A stretch of 64,000 nucleotides of DNA from Gemmatimonadota bacterium (GCA_003169895.1 PNAE01000004.1:138487-202486), one strand, 5' to 3'; shown: positions 25,889-34,046, counted from the first letter of the stretch. The notes: generated by a model not told the origin, from the sequence alone. A program made the numbers and translations.

Positions 25889-26494
25889 GTGGCGCGCATC
25901 AACCCCGAGCGTCGCGAGGTGACCACGTCGGTGGTGGTGTACGGCGCGCCGAAGGTCGGCAAGACGACGATCCTGCATTGCATCCAGGACCGCGTCACGC
26001 CGGAGCGTCGCGGCGGGTATGCGCCGTTCGGCAGCGATTCCGGTGTCGCCGCACTGCTCGACTGGCTCCCGCTCGACCTGGGCGTCATTGCCGGATGGCG
26101 CGCGCGAGTGGACCTGTACGCCATCCCGGATCAACGCCACGCCGACGCCACGCGACGGTTGATTCTCGCGGACACCGACGGCGTGTTGTTTGCCGCTGAT
26201 GCGCAGGCCGGCCGCCTGGCGGAGAACGTCGCCGCACTCGGCAGCTTGCGCGCCAACCTCGACGATCATGACGGCCGGCCGCGCGAACTGCCGCTGGTGT
26301 TCCTGTACACCAAGCATGATCTCCCGGCGGAACTGCTGCTGACGCGTGCCGCCTTGAATCAGGAACTCAATCCTCGCGGCCATCCCGACTTCGCCTGCAG
26401 TGCGTTGCGGGGCGAGGGCGTGCTGGAAGCGTTGCACGCCGTCATCACCGCGGTGATGCGACAGCTGGGGCCGGCGCGCGAGCAGGCCCGATGA
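25889..26494 (+). CDS. mglA: MglA-like small GTPase with altered switch motifs
   Basis: 201 residues, related to MglA, the Ras-like GTPase that sets cell polarity in gliding and type IV pilus motility. From the GTG at 25889 the start VARINPERREV aligns with the usual MglA N-terminus. The P-loop is GAPKVGKT (19-26). The segment after it, WLPLDLGVIAGWRARVDLYAIP, matches MglA well, but the expected PGQ at switch 2 is P80-D81-Q82, and the base-specificity motif is TKHD (140-143) instead of NKxD. The later ILADTDGVLFAADAQ is normal. A TTG at 25883 overlaps the upstream stop. Whether it can cycle between GDP and GTP states is uncertain. Confidence 0.85.
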   Translation: MARINPERREVTTSVVVYGAPKVGKTTILHCIQDRVTPERRGGYAPFGSDSGVAALLDWLPLDLGVIAGWRARVDLYAIPDQRHADATRRLILADTDGVLFAADAQAGRLAENVAALGSLRANLDDHDGRPRELPLVFLYTKHDLPAELLLTRAALNQELNPRGHPDFACSALRGEGVLEALHAVITAVMRQLGPAREQAR

Positions 26495-26501
26495 GCCCGC
26501 G

Positions 26502-28517
26502 ATGCTGAATCCCCATGCGCGCTTCGCCTCGTTCGTGGTCGGTTCATCGAACCGTCTCGCCGTCACGGCGGCGAAAGCGGTTGCCGAGGCGCCTGGCGCT
26601 GCCTACAACCCGTTGTTCTTCTACGCCCGCCCCGGACTCGGCAAGACCCATCTGCTCACGGCGATCGGTCACGAGGCTCACGCCATCGATCCATCGCGCG
26701 TCGTCGAGTACGTCACCGTCGACGACTTCGTCGAAGCGTATCACGCCGCGCTCGCAGCGGGGCAGGCGGAGGCCTATCGTCGCCGGTTCACCGAGGCCCA
26801 CGTCGTGCTGGTCGACGACGCGCAGCTGTTGGCCGACCAGCGCGAACTGCAGTCGGAGCTGTTGCGGTTGATCGACGTGCTGATGGCCGCCGACCGACAG
26901 ATCGTCCTCGCCAGCGACCGGCCGCCGGAGGAGATCCAGTCCCTCGATGAACGATTGATCCGCCGGTTCGCCGGCGGCCTGGTCATCGACATCGGCGCCC
27001 CCGACTATGAGACGCGCCTCGCGATTCTGTCGCGTCGCGTCGCGGAGCGGCAGGTCAGCTTCGCGCCGGACGTCCTCGCGGCCGTGGCGGAGCTGCAGAT
27101 TTCCACGGTGCGTGAACTGCTCGGCGCCTTGAACCGGTTGATCGCACAACAAGCGGTGGTGGCCGGTCCGGTGGGCGTCGAGGAGGCCCGGAAGGTGCTG
27201 GCGACGCTGGGGCACGGCCGAGCGGCTGCGGGCCTGGGGGGGACGGCTGATGATACCAACGCACGCTCCGGTTCGCGCGAATTGAACTCAGGTGCGCTGC
27301 CATCAGCCCACCGCTTCCAGCTCCCAGCGGGCGCTTCAGCGAGCGGCCCCGACGAATTCTCCTCGTTCCTCTCCGACGTGTCCACCGCCGTCTCGCACCA
27401 GGTGGACCGCTGGCGCCAGCGAGTCACCGAAGCGGCACTTCGATACCGCGCCGAAGGATTCCACACCGGGCGCCTTGACGCCCTGCTGGCCCGCGAGATC
27501 GCGGTCGATCCGGCGGAGGCGTTGACCGGATTCGAAGCGGACACCGCCCGGTTGCGGATACTGCAGCGCGAGATCGCGGCCGTCGCCCCGTCATTGCTGG
27601 TGGAGACGGCGTTGCACGACCCCGATCGCGTCGCGGAAGCCGAAGCGCTCGTGGTGGACGCGCGCGTGGCCGGTGAGCCGCTGCCGGGTCCGTCGCCGCG
27701 ATATACGCTGGCGCAGTTCGCCGAAGGGCCGTCGACGCGGCCTGCGGTGGAAGCGATCCGGGTGGCGGCGTCGGCGCCGGGTCAGCGATACAACCCGCTG
27801 ATGATCGTCGGAAAGGCCGGCGTGGGGAAGACGCACTTGCTGCACGCGCTGGGTCATGCGCTCAAGAGCGCCGGCGTCGCGCGAGTTGCGGTGTTCGACG
27901 GCAAGGACTTCGTGGACGGACTGGTTGCCGCCCTGGCCGAAGGCTCCATCGCGACGTGGCGGCAACGGCTGCGCCACGCCGACGCCTTCCTGCTTGACGA
28001 CGTCGCGGCGCTGGCGGGCAAGGAGCGCAGCCAGGAAGAGCTGTACCTGCTCTACAACCTGATGCTCGAGTCCGGTCGCCAGATGGCATTCACGGCCATC
28101 GCCGCGCCGACGCAGCTTCCGGGCCTCGAGCCGCGTCTGGCGACCCGGCTCGGCGGCGGCCTGGTGCTCGAACTCGGCGCCCCGGATCGCGAGGCGCGGG
28201 TGAGCGAGGTCGCGCGTCTGCTTGGTGGCCCTGGCGATTCCGATCTGGTCGACTACCTCGGCGCGCGCGCCGTCGGCTCATTGCGAGAAGTGCAGCAGCT
28301 GGTGCAGCGGTTGTTGAGCGCCGCCGAGGAACGGGAAACGGTGCTGTCGATGGATGTCGCGCGGGCAATACTGGAAGGAACTCCCGGCCCGCCGCGCCGG
28401 GCGCCGCGCCGGGGCAGCGGTCTCCTCGCGCCCGGCAGCGGCGCGATTCGCTCGCGCGAGAAGATGATCGAGACGTGGCCGGACATCACCGACCGCTTGC
28501 TCGAGGAGTGGAGCTGA
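26502..28517 (+). CDS. Protein with two DnaA-like AAA+ ATPase domains
   Basis: 671 residues. Domain 1 (about 10-215) closely follows DnaA domain III: Walker A ARPGLGKT (42-49), Walker B VVLVDDAQ (101-108), sensor 1 IVLASDRPPEEI, the arginine-finger region LDERLIRRFAGGLVIDI, and sensor 2 VRELLGALNRL. A helical linker (about 290-400) with RLDALLAREIAVDPAEALTGF leads to domain 2 (about 405-620), with Walker A GKAGVGKTHLL near 436, LLDDVAAL near 492 and REVQQLVQRLL. The DnaA domain IV helix-turn-helix is absent, and the C-terminus is a short basic tail. It is therefore not the replication initiator. Its place after the MglA-like gene suggests an ATP-driven partner of the polarity module. Confidence 0.85.
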   Translation: MLNPHARFASFVVGSSNRLAVTAAKAVAEAPGAAYNPLFFYARPGLGKTHLLTAIGHEAHAIDPSRVVEYVTVDDFVEAYHAALAAGQAEAYRRRFTEAHVVLVDDAQLLADQRELQSELLRLIDVLMAADRQIVLASDRPPEEIQSLDERLIRRFAGGLVIDIGAPDYETRLAILSRRVAERQVSFAPDVLAAVAELQISTVRELLGALNRLIAQQAVVAGPVGVEEARKVLATLGHGRAAAGLGGTADDTNARSGSRELNSGALPSAHRFQLPAGASASGPDEFSSFLSDVSTAVSHQVDRWRQRVTEAALRYRAEGFHTGRLDALLAREIAVDPAEALTGFEADTARLRILQREIAAVAPSLLVETALHDPDRVAEAEALVVDARVAGEPLPGPSPRYTLAQFAEGPSTRPAVEAIRVAASAPGQRYNPLMIVGKAGVGKTHLLHALGHALKSAGVARVAVFDGKDFVDGLVAALAEGSIATWRQRLRHADAFLLDDVAALAGKERSQEELYLLYNLMLESGRQMAFTAIAAPTQLPGLEPRLATRLGGGLVLELGAPDREARVSEVARLLGGPGDSDLVDYLGARAVGSLREVQQLVQRLLSAAEERETVLSMDVARAILEGTPGPPRRAPRRGSGLLAPGSGAIRSREKMIETWPDITDRLLEEWS

Positions 28518-30139
28518 TGGCGATCAAGGGATCGCTCAGGGAAGCGTCGCTTCCCGATGTGGTGCAGCTGCTCTTCCTCGGTCGCCGCACCGGCTGCCTG
28601 TCGGTCGCGAGCGAGCACAACTTCGGCTCGATCTGGTTCGACGAGGGCTGGATCACGTTCGCCGGCATGCTGGCGCGCCCCGATCGCATCGGCGAGCGCC
28701 TGGTCGCCGCCGGCAGGATCTCGGTCGAGCAACTCGAGGAAGCAATCGCAGCTCAGGCGGCGATTCCGGGTCGTCGCCTTGGTGAGATGCTGGTCCATCT
28801 CGGCTTGGTGACGGCGGCCGAACTTGGCGGCGAGCTGCGACGTCAGGTCGAAGAGACGATCTACACGTTGTTCAGCTGGACCAGTGGGACGTTTTCGTTC
28901 GAGGTCGGGGTTCGGCCCGACGGCCCCGATGCATTGCTGCGCCTCAACCCCGAAGGGCTGCTGCTCGAGGGCGCGCGCCGGGTGGATGAATGGAGCGTGA
29001 TCGCCAAGAAAATCACGACGGTCGATGCGGTCTACGCCTTCGAAGGCGAGCCGCGCAGCACCGCCGACAACAATGTGCAGCTGGTGGAGTCCGAACGCCG
29101 GGTGTTACCGCTGATCAACGGCGTCAACACGGTGCGGGAGATCGTCGATGGCACCGGCCTGAGCGAGTTCGAGGTCTGTCGCGTGCTGTTCGGCCTGCTG
29201 TCCGCCGGCCGCCTGCGCCGCGTGGCGACGGCGCCGCCGCCGTCGGCACGCCAGGATTTGTCGCGCGTTGACGAGCATCGCAATCTCGGCATCGCCTTTT
29301 ATCGCACCGGCATGCTGATCGAAGCCGAGCGCGAATTCCGCCGGGTGCGCGAACTCCGGCCCGATGACAGCATCGCACCGTTTCACCTGGGCCTGATCGC
29401 CCTGCGGCAGGCACGGTGGGATGATGCAGTGGACCAGTTGCAGCGCGCCGCCGAACGTGAGGGCTCGCGGGTCGCCGTGTTGCACAACCTGGCGCTCGCG
29501 CTCGAAGCGGCCGGACGACTCGACGACGCCGATGCCGCGCTCACGGACGCCTTGCAGCGGCACGGCCACGATGCGCGCCTGTGGACCGGCTGGGGCCTGC
29601 TGGCGCTGCGCCGCAACGACGCCCCCCACGCCCTCGAGCGGTTTGCGCGGGCGCGCGACCTGCTCGGCGACACCCTGCCGCCCGCGCGCTGGTTCTGGGG
29701 CTGCGGCTGGGCCCAGGCGCTGTCCGAAGCGTGGCCCGATGCCCTGAGCACCGTGCGCGAGGGCGTTGCCGCGTATCCCGACCACCCGGTACTCCGGACG
29801 GCCCTCGGCGTGTTGCTCGAAGGCACTGGCGAGGTCGGCGAGGCCGAGGCGCACCTGCGCCACGCGTTGGGCGAAGATCCCAGCATACCGCAGATCTCCA
29901 AGAATCTCGGCGACCTGCTTTACCGTGCCGGGCGCTGGGACGAGGCCGAAGAGGCATACGAACGTGCGACCAGGCTCGCGCCCACCCTCGGCGACGACAT
30001 CTACTTCAAGCTCGGCAACCTGGCGTGCCGGCGCGGTGACCTGAACGTCGCTCGCCAGCATTGGGAACGCGCGATCGGGCTCAACCCCGACCACGCGCTG
30101 GCACGCGCCAACCTTGCCGGATCGGGTATGCCGGCATGA
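28517..30139 (+). CDS. Large DUF4388 and TPR protein
   Basis: About 540 residues. The N-terminal DUF4388 domain (AIKGSLREASLPDVVQLLFLGRRTGCLSV) is followed by a helical region with RIGERLVAAGRISVEQLEEA and by a second domain with PLINGVNTVREIVDGTGLSEFEVC, resembling the central part of the DUF4388 protein at 23392. From about residue 260 five or more TPR units run to the end (NLGIAFYRTGMLIEAEREFRRVRELRPDD and others). The ATG overlaps the stop of the AAA+ gene (TGATG). It is probably a scaffold joining regulators to the MglA or CheA complex. Confidence 0.8.
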   Translation: MAIKGSLREASLPDVVQLLFLGRRTGCLSVASEHNFGSIWFDEGWITFAGMLARPDRIGERLVAAGRISVEQLEEAIAAQAAIPGRRLGEMLVHLGLVTAAELGGELRRQVEETIYTLFSWTSGTFSFEVGVRPDGPDALLRLNPEGLLLEGARRVDEWSVIAKKITTVDAVYAFEGEPRSTADNNVQLVESERRVLPLINGVNTVREIVDGTGLSEFEVCRVLFGLLSAGRLRRVATAPPPSARQDLSRVDEHRNLGIAFYRTGMLIEAEREFRRVRELRPDDSIAPFHLGLIALRQARWDDAVDQLQRAAEREGSRVAVLHNLALALEAAGRLDDADAALTDALQRHGHDARLWTGWGLLALRRNDAPHALERFARARDLLGDTLPPARWFWGCGWAQALSEAWPDALSTVREGVAAYPDHPVLRTALGVLLEGTGEVGEAEAHLRHALGEDPSIPQISKNLGDLLYRAGRWDEAEEAYERATRLAPTLGDDIYFKLGNLACRRGDLNVARQHWERAIGLNPDHALARANLAGSGMPA

Positions 30140-30972
30140 GCGACGACGCTGGCGCACTGCGGACCGAGTTCAACCGCCTCGAGGCGGCGCTCAACGCACC
30201 CGTGCCGGCGAGCGAGCGCACCGCGCTCAGTGCGGCCATCGTCGCGCTGTTCAAGCGAACTGACACGCAGATCAACGAGCTCACCGAGTTCAAGGCGCGG
30301 ATCCGGGAACTCGTCGATGCCTTCAAGGCATTGCCACCTGATCGTGTCGCACCCAGCGTGCGCCACGATCACCTCGGCGCGTCGTCGCATATCGAACGCG
30401 GTTGGAGCGCTCTGGCCTCCGGTGATTGGAGTGCGGCGCAGGACCAGTTGCACCAGGCGCTCGCCCTCGACTCGACCAGCACCACGGCGCAAGCGTTGCT
30501 CGGTTGGGCGCTGATGTACGAGAATCGCCACGATGAGGCGCTGCAGATCTGCCTGCAGGTGCTCGTCCGTGAGCCGGAGCATGGTCTCGCCCGCGTCGCC
30601 GTCGGAGCGATCTGTCTTCGCAAGGGCATCGTGGGCGAAGCGATCGAGCACTTGTCGCGTGCCGCGGCGCGGGCCGGCGATGCGCGCGCGACACTGTACG
30701 CCAACTTCTGGCTCGGCGTCGCGTACCTCGAGCGGGACATGCAGACCGATGCGGTGGAGTTCCTTCGCCGAGCGGTCACCCAGGGGCCGAATCTCGGTGA
30801 AGGATGGTCCGAACTGGGGCGAGCACTGTGGCTGCGCGGGCAGCAGAATGAAGCGCGCGAGGCGTGGACGATCGGGGCCGCCATCCGGCACTCGCCCCAC
30901 GCGCAGCGGTGCGCCGCGTTGCTCGAAACCGTGAATGCAGGAGGAGCACCACCACGTTCACCGTTCGGCTGA
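30136..30972 (+). CDS. TPR protein at the end of the polarity operon
   Basis: 278 residues. The N-terminal 90 residues are helical and charged (TEFNRLEAALNAPVPASERTALSA, then KRTDTQINELTEFKARIREL), possibly a coiled coil. TPR units follow (IERGWSALASGDWSAAQDQLHQALALD, ALLGWALMYENRHDEALQICL, YLERDMQTDAVEFLRRAV). The ATG at 30136 overlaps the upstream stop. The 3' end overlaps the peptidase gene if that gene uses the GTG at 30909. No enzyme motif is present, so it is likely another scaffold. Confidence 0.8.
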   Translation: MSDDAGALRTEFNRLEAALNAPVPASERTALSAAIVALFKRTDTQINELTEFKARIRELVDAFKALPPDRVAPSVRHDHLGASSHIERGWSALASGDWSAAQDQLHQALALDSTSTTAQALLGWALMYENRHDEALQICLQVLVREPEHGLARVAVGAICLRKGIVGEAIEHLSRAAARAGDARATLYANFWLGVAYLERDMQTDAVEFLRRAVTQGPNLGEGWSELGRALWLRGQQNEAREAWTIGAAIRHSPHAQRCAALLETVNAGGAPPRSPFG

Positions 30973-31862
30973 TCGCCCTGTTGTTGCAGGTCACTCCGGC
31001 GCCGGCGCCGGAGCGGCGAATTGACGTTGGTGACATCACCGTCCTTGCCGACCGGCGTAACCTGTCGCTGGGCACGGCGCTGGCCGAAGCCGCGAGTGCG
31101 CCGCATGACTGGCTCGGCCTGGGGCGAATGGATGCTGGTCCGCTGGTGCTGATCCTGGCCCGGGACCGCGCGGAGTTCACCCGTTGGTCGCGCGGTCGGC
31201 TGCCAAGTTGGGGAGCCGGGGTCACCTTCCCCGGCAGCCGGGTGGTGATCATCCGCCTCGACGCGGGGGACCCGTATCAAACACTCCGGCACGAGCTGGC
31301 TCACGTGGTCCTGCACCAGGCGGTGCAGGGTCGTGTGCCGCTCTGGTTCGACGAAGGCTACGCGGTGCTCGCGGCGCAAGAGTACGGGCGGTTCGCGGCG
31401 CTGCGCCTCAACCTTGCGGTCGCGGCGGGGCGGGTGCCGGACCTGCGTGCCCTCGACGGAGCGTTGAGGGGCAGCGACGACGACGCGGAAACGGCGTACG
31501 CGCTGGCGGGATCGGCCGTCGCGGAACTCGAGCGGCGTGGTCGCAATGGTCAGCTGGCGCCGCTCCTCAAGGAACTCGAACGTGGCGTTCCCTTTGATGA
31601 CGCGGTGGCATCCAGCACCGGTTTCACGCTCGATCGGTTCGAGGACGCCTGGCAGCAGTCGCTCCGCCGGCACTACAACTGGGCGATCTGGCTCGCGACC
31701 GGTGGAATGTGGCTGCTGGTGACCCTGATCCTGAGCTGGGCGGCGGCCACTCGCCGCCGCCGCGAGGCACCCCGGCGAGCAGCGCTCGACGTCGGGTGGC
31801 CCGAGCCGCCGCCAGATAACGAAACGATTACGATTCAAGAGGTTGGGCCCCGATCAACTTGA
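30909..31862 (+). CDS. Membrane-anchored gluzincin-type zinc peptidase
   Basis: About 317 residues from the GTG at 30909. The metal motif HELAHVVLHQ with PLWFDEGYAV downstream is typical of DUF1570/peptidase MA gluzincins. A hydrophobic signal (FTVRLIALLLQVTPAPA) precedes the domain and a membrane helix (LATGGMWLLVTLILSWAAA) sits near the C-terminus, followed by a charged tail, so the enzyme domain would face the periplasm. The start is unclear: a good AGGAGG at 30939-30944 faces ACG at 30954, TTG at 30981 lies further on, and GTG at 30909 overlaps the TPR gene. Substrate unknown; it may process a surface protein of the same module. Confidence 0.75.
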   Translation: MRRVARNRECRRSTTTFTVRLIALLLQVTPAPAPERRIDVGDITVLADRRNLSLGTALAEAASAPHDWLGLGRMDAGPLVLILARDRAEFTRWSRGRLPSWGAGVTFPGSRVVIIRLDAGDPYQTLRHELAHVVLHQAVQGRVPLWFDEGYAVLAAQEYGRFAALRLNLAVAAGRVPDLRALDGALRGSDDDAETAYALAGSAVAELERRGRNGQLAPLLKELERGVPFDDAVASSTGFTLDRFEDAWQQSLRRHYNWAIWLATGGMWLLVTLILSWAAATRRRREAPRRAALDVGWPEPPPDNETITIQEVGPRST

Positions 31863-31894
31863 CCGGCTGGACCGGAGGCACTAGCGTCCCCGCC

Positions 31895-32086
31895 ATGCCG
31901 CCGACCAATCCGAACCGGAGCCCTCCCGCGACGCAGTTCTCACGTCGCAACATGTTGATACTTGCGGTGGCGGTCATCACCATCGGCGCAGGGTACGCGG
32001 TGCTGAGCGGTGGTTCCGCAGAAGTCGCCTCCGTTTTGTTGGTGGTGGGATATTGTGTGCTCTTTCCCTTGGCTCTGATAGTCTGA
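31895..32086 (+). CDS. Small two-helix membrane protein
   Basis: 63 residues from the ATG at 31895; a TTG at 31859 overlapping the peptidase stop would add 12. A Pro/Asn-rich N-terminus and the basic FSRRNM are followed by two hydrophobic helices (MLILAVAVITIGAGYAVL and ASVLLVVGYCVLFPLALIV), so the protein is probably a hairpin in the inner membrane. It resembles DUF3098-type small proteins of Bacteroidetes, only in outline. The stop is four bases before tRNA-Val. Confidence 0.65.
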   Translation: MPPTNPNRSPPATQFSRRNMLILAVAVITIGAGYAVLSGGSAEVASVLLVVGYCVLFPLALIV

Positions 32087-32090
32087 GGTC

Positions 32091-32164
32091 GGGCGAATAG
32101 CTCAGCTGGTTAGAGCGCCTGCCTTACACGCAGGAAGTCGGGGGTTCGAGTCCCTCTTCGCCCA
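32091..32164 (+). tRNA. tRNA-Val (anticodon UAC)
   Basis: The 74 bases fold into a complete cloverleaf. The acceptor GGGCGAA pairs with TTCGCCC, the D arm is GCTC/GAGC, the anticodon stem CCTGC/GCAGG encloses CTTACAC (anticodon TAC), and the T loop is TTCGAGT. The discriminator is A and no CCA is encoded. Confidence 0.96.
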
Positions 32165-32239
32165 TCGCCGGCCGCCGAGGTTGGGCTCGGCCGTTGCGGG
32201 GCAATCGGTCAGTACGCCGTCACTCTGGGGGTTTTGCGG

Positions 32240-33994
32240 ATGTTGCAACAGGTACTGTCGATCTCGCTACTGACCGCGATGGCGGCGATTCCTCCGGCCG
32301 TCTCGCAGGGCATCCCGCGGAACTCGTGCGTCACGTGCAACACGATTGCGGTGCCGGCAATCAAGGTGATGGTGGCAACGCCGTACCCGTCGAGCAGCGC
32401 GGACTCGGCGAACGCGGTTGTGCTGGGGAACGGCATGCGCGACAAGCTGTCGCGCAGTCTTGGCACCGAATGGCAAGTGATCACTCGCCTCGACATGAAC
32501 AAGAACCTGGCCAATTCGGGGTATCCGGCGGATCCGTTGCTGCCTCCGGATCAGGCCCGGTCGCTGGCGACCTTCCTCCTGGCGCGCGTGCTGGTGACGA
32601 CCGCGATCGCGAAGAGCGCCGACGCCCGGTATCTCGCGAGCGCCCGCGTCGTGGGCATCAGCGATGAAGCGGGACAACTGGTGAAGGCGACCCAGGCACC
32701 AGGCCAGCAGCTGAGCGACTTCGGCGGCAAGGTGGCCGATCAGCTCTCGGTCATCCTCAAGGCATATACCGACGCGAAGGTATGTAACGACCAGCAAACG
32801 ACCAACCAGGTGAAGGCGATCGACGGCGCGAACCGGGCGCTCAAGCAGGTGCCCAATTTCGGGTACGCCGAGTACTGCCTCGGTCAGATCGCCCAGCAGA
32901 AGGACTCGGCGTCGGACGAGGCCCTGCTGCATTTCAAGAACGCCGCGGTCGGCGATCCGCTGTCGCTGAAGGCGGTCAATCAGCTGGCCGTCATCCATAT
33001 CAGGCGGCACGACTCCACCGCGGTCGTGGCCGACTTTCAACAGATGATCACGATCGCGCCGACGAACCGGCCGCTGGCCGAGGCCGCGATCAACGTATTC
33101 CGTCAGTACCACCGGCCGGACGCGGCGGAACAGGTGGTCGACGCTCAGATCAAGATCGATCCCACGAGCCCTGACTGGCCCGACCTCAAGGGGAACTCCT
33201 GCGCGGCGCAAGCCGCTGGCGAAAGCGATTCCGTCAAGGCGAAACCGAAGTTCGAATGCGCGTACTCGGCGTTCAGCCAGGAGTACACCCTTGAGCCGGC
33301 GCGCGTGGACTCCCTGTTCTTTCAGAAGATCATCTTCGTCGCGCGGACCGCCGCGGACTCCATGACGTGGGCGCGGCGATTCGCGCAGAAGTACCCGACC
33401 AGCGTATCCGCGCTCGAGGTGGAAGCGCAGCTGTTCACCGGCGCCGGCCAGACGGATTCCGCGATTGCGATCGTGAACACGCTGACCCGGCTTGATTCGA
33501 CCGAGAGCAAGCCGGTACTGGTCATTAGCAAGGCGTTGATCGACGCCAACCATCCCGACGCGGCACTGCAATTCGTACCGTACTTCAAGAAGAACGGCGA
33601 CGAGACCGCGAAGAATCAGTATGCGGGGTTGCTGATCACCGCGCTGCAGCCACTGGCGCAATTGACTCCGCGGCCTGATTCGCTCTTGATCATCCTGGGC
33701 CAGGGTGTCATCGACGTGGCGCCCACTACGCCGAACTACCTGATCTACGGCAACTACTACATCGCTGTCGGCCTTGCCGATCAGCTCACTCCCCTGTCGA
33801 CCGCGTTGCGCCAGGAAAAGACGTGCAGCGCTGCCAAGTCAGAGGACGCGCTGCTCACCCGGCTCGAACCGGCGCTGACAGTCGCCGCGACAAGCTCCAT
33901 GGCGGGAATCACGACTTTCGCGCGGGGCCTGCTGGATAAATTGCCGCCTGAGAAGACGTTTGTCGCCGGGATGATCAAGGAGACGTGCAAGTAG
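32240..33994 (+). CDS. Secreted TPR-like protein of unknown function
   Basis: 584 residues from the ATG at 32240 (a TTG at 32234 is in frame). It has a signal peptide MLQQVLSISLLTAMAAIPPAVSQG with likely cleavage after Ala-Val-Ser, then a Cys pair (NSCVTCNT) in the mature N-terminus. The rest is helical with degenerate TPR units, for example GYAEYCLGQIAQQKDSASDEALLHFKNAA and RAVNQLAV-type pairs. No catalytic motif was found. It is isolated between the tRNA genes and followed by a strong hairpin, so it is probably its own transcript. The resemblance to other secreted TPR proteins is general. Confidence 0.7.
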   Translation: MLQQVLSISLLTAMAAIPPAVSQGIPRNSCVTCNTIAVPAIKVMVATPYPSSSADSANAVVLGNGMRDKLSRSLGTEWQVITRLDMNKNLANSGYPADPLLPPDQARSLATFLLARVLVTTAIAKSADARYLASARVVGISDEAGQLVKATQAPGQQLSDFGGKVADQLSVILKAYTDAKVCNDQQTTNQVKAIDGANRALKQVPNFGYAEYCLGQIAQQKDSASDEALLHFKNAAVGDPLSLKAVNQLAVIHIRRHDSTAVVADFQQMITIAPTNRPLAEAAINVFRQYHRPDAAEQVVDAQIKIDPTSPDWPDLKGNSCAAQAAGESDSVKAKPKFECAYSAFSQEYTLEPARVDSLFFQKIIFVARTAADSMTWARRFAQKYPTSVSALEVEAQLFTGAGQTDSAIAIVNTLTRLDSTESKPVLVISKALIDANHPDAALQFVPYFKKNGDETAKNQYAGLLITALQPLAQLTPRPDSLLIILGQGVIDVAPTTPNYLIYGNYYIAVGLADQLTPLSTALRQEKTCSAAKSEDALLTRLEPALTVAATSSMAGITTFARGLLDKLPPEKTFVAGMIKETCK

Positions 33995-34007
33995 GCAGCC
34001 CTCCCAT

Positions 34008-34045
34008 GAACGCCCGGACGCGACTAACTTCGCGTCCGGGCGTTC
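34008..34045 (+). terminator. Perfect 15-bp hairpin before tRNA-Asp
   Basis: GAACGCCCGGACGCG (34008-34022) and its exact complement CGCGTCCGGGCGTTC (34031-34045) enclose an 8-base loop. No U-tract follows; the tRNA begins one base later. It may end transcription of the TPR gene or act as a processing site for the tRNA precursor. Confidence 0.6.
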
Positions 34046-34046
34046 T

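Noticed and set aside
26502-28517. The replication initiator dnaA and an origin here
   Set aside because: No helix-turn-helix domain IV, no nearby dnaN or gyrase genes and no cluster of DnaA boxes was seen; the operon context is chemosensory.
30369-31838. A 489-codon minus-strand open frame opposite the TPR and peptidase genes
   Set aside because: It overlaps two genes with clear motifs, and its product is low-complexity and without recognisable domains.
32165-32239. A terminator directly after tRNA-Val
   Set aside because: CCGAG/CTCGG can pair, but the stem is short and no T-run follows, so I do not list it.
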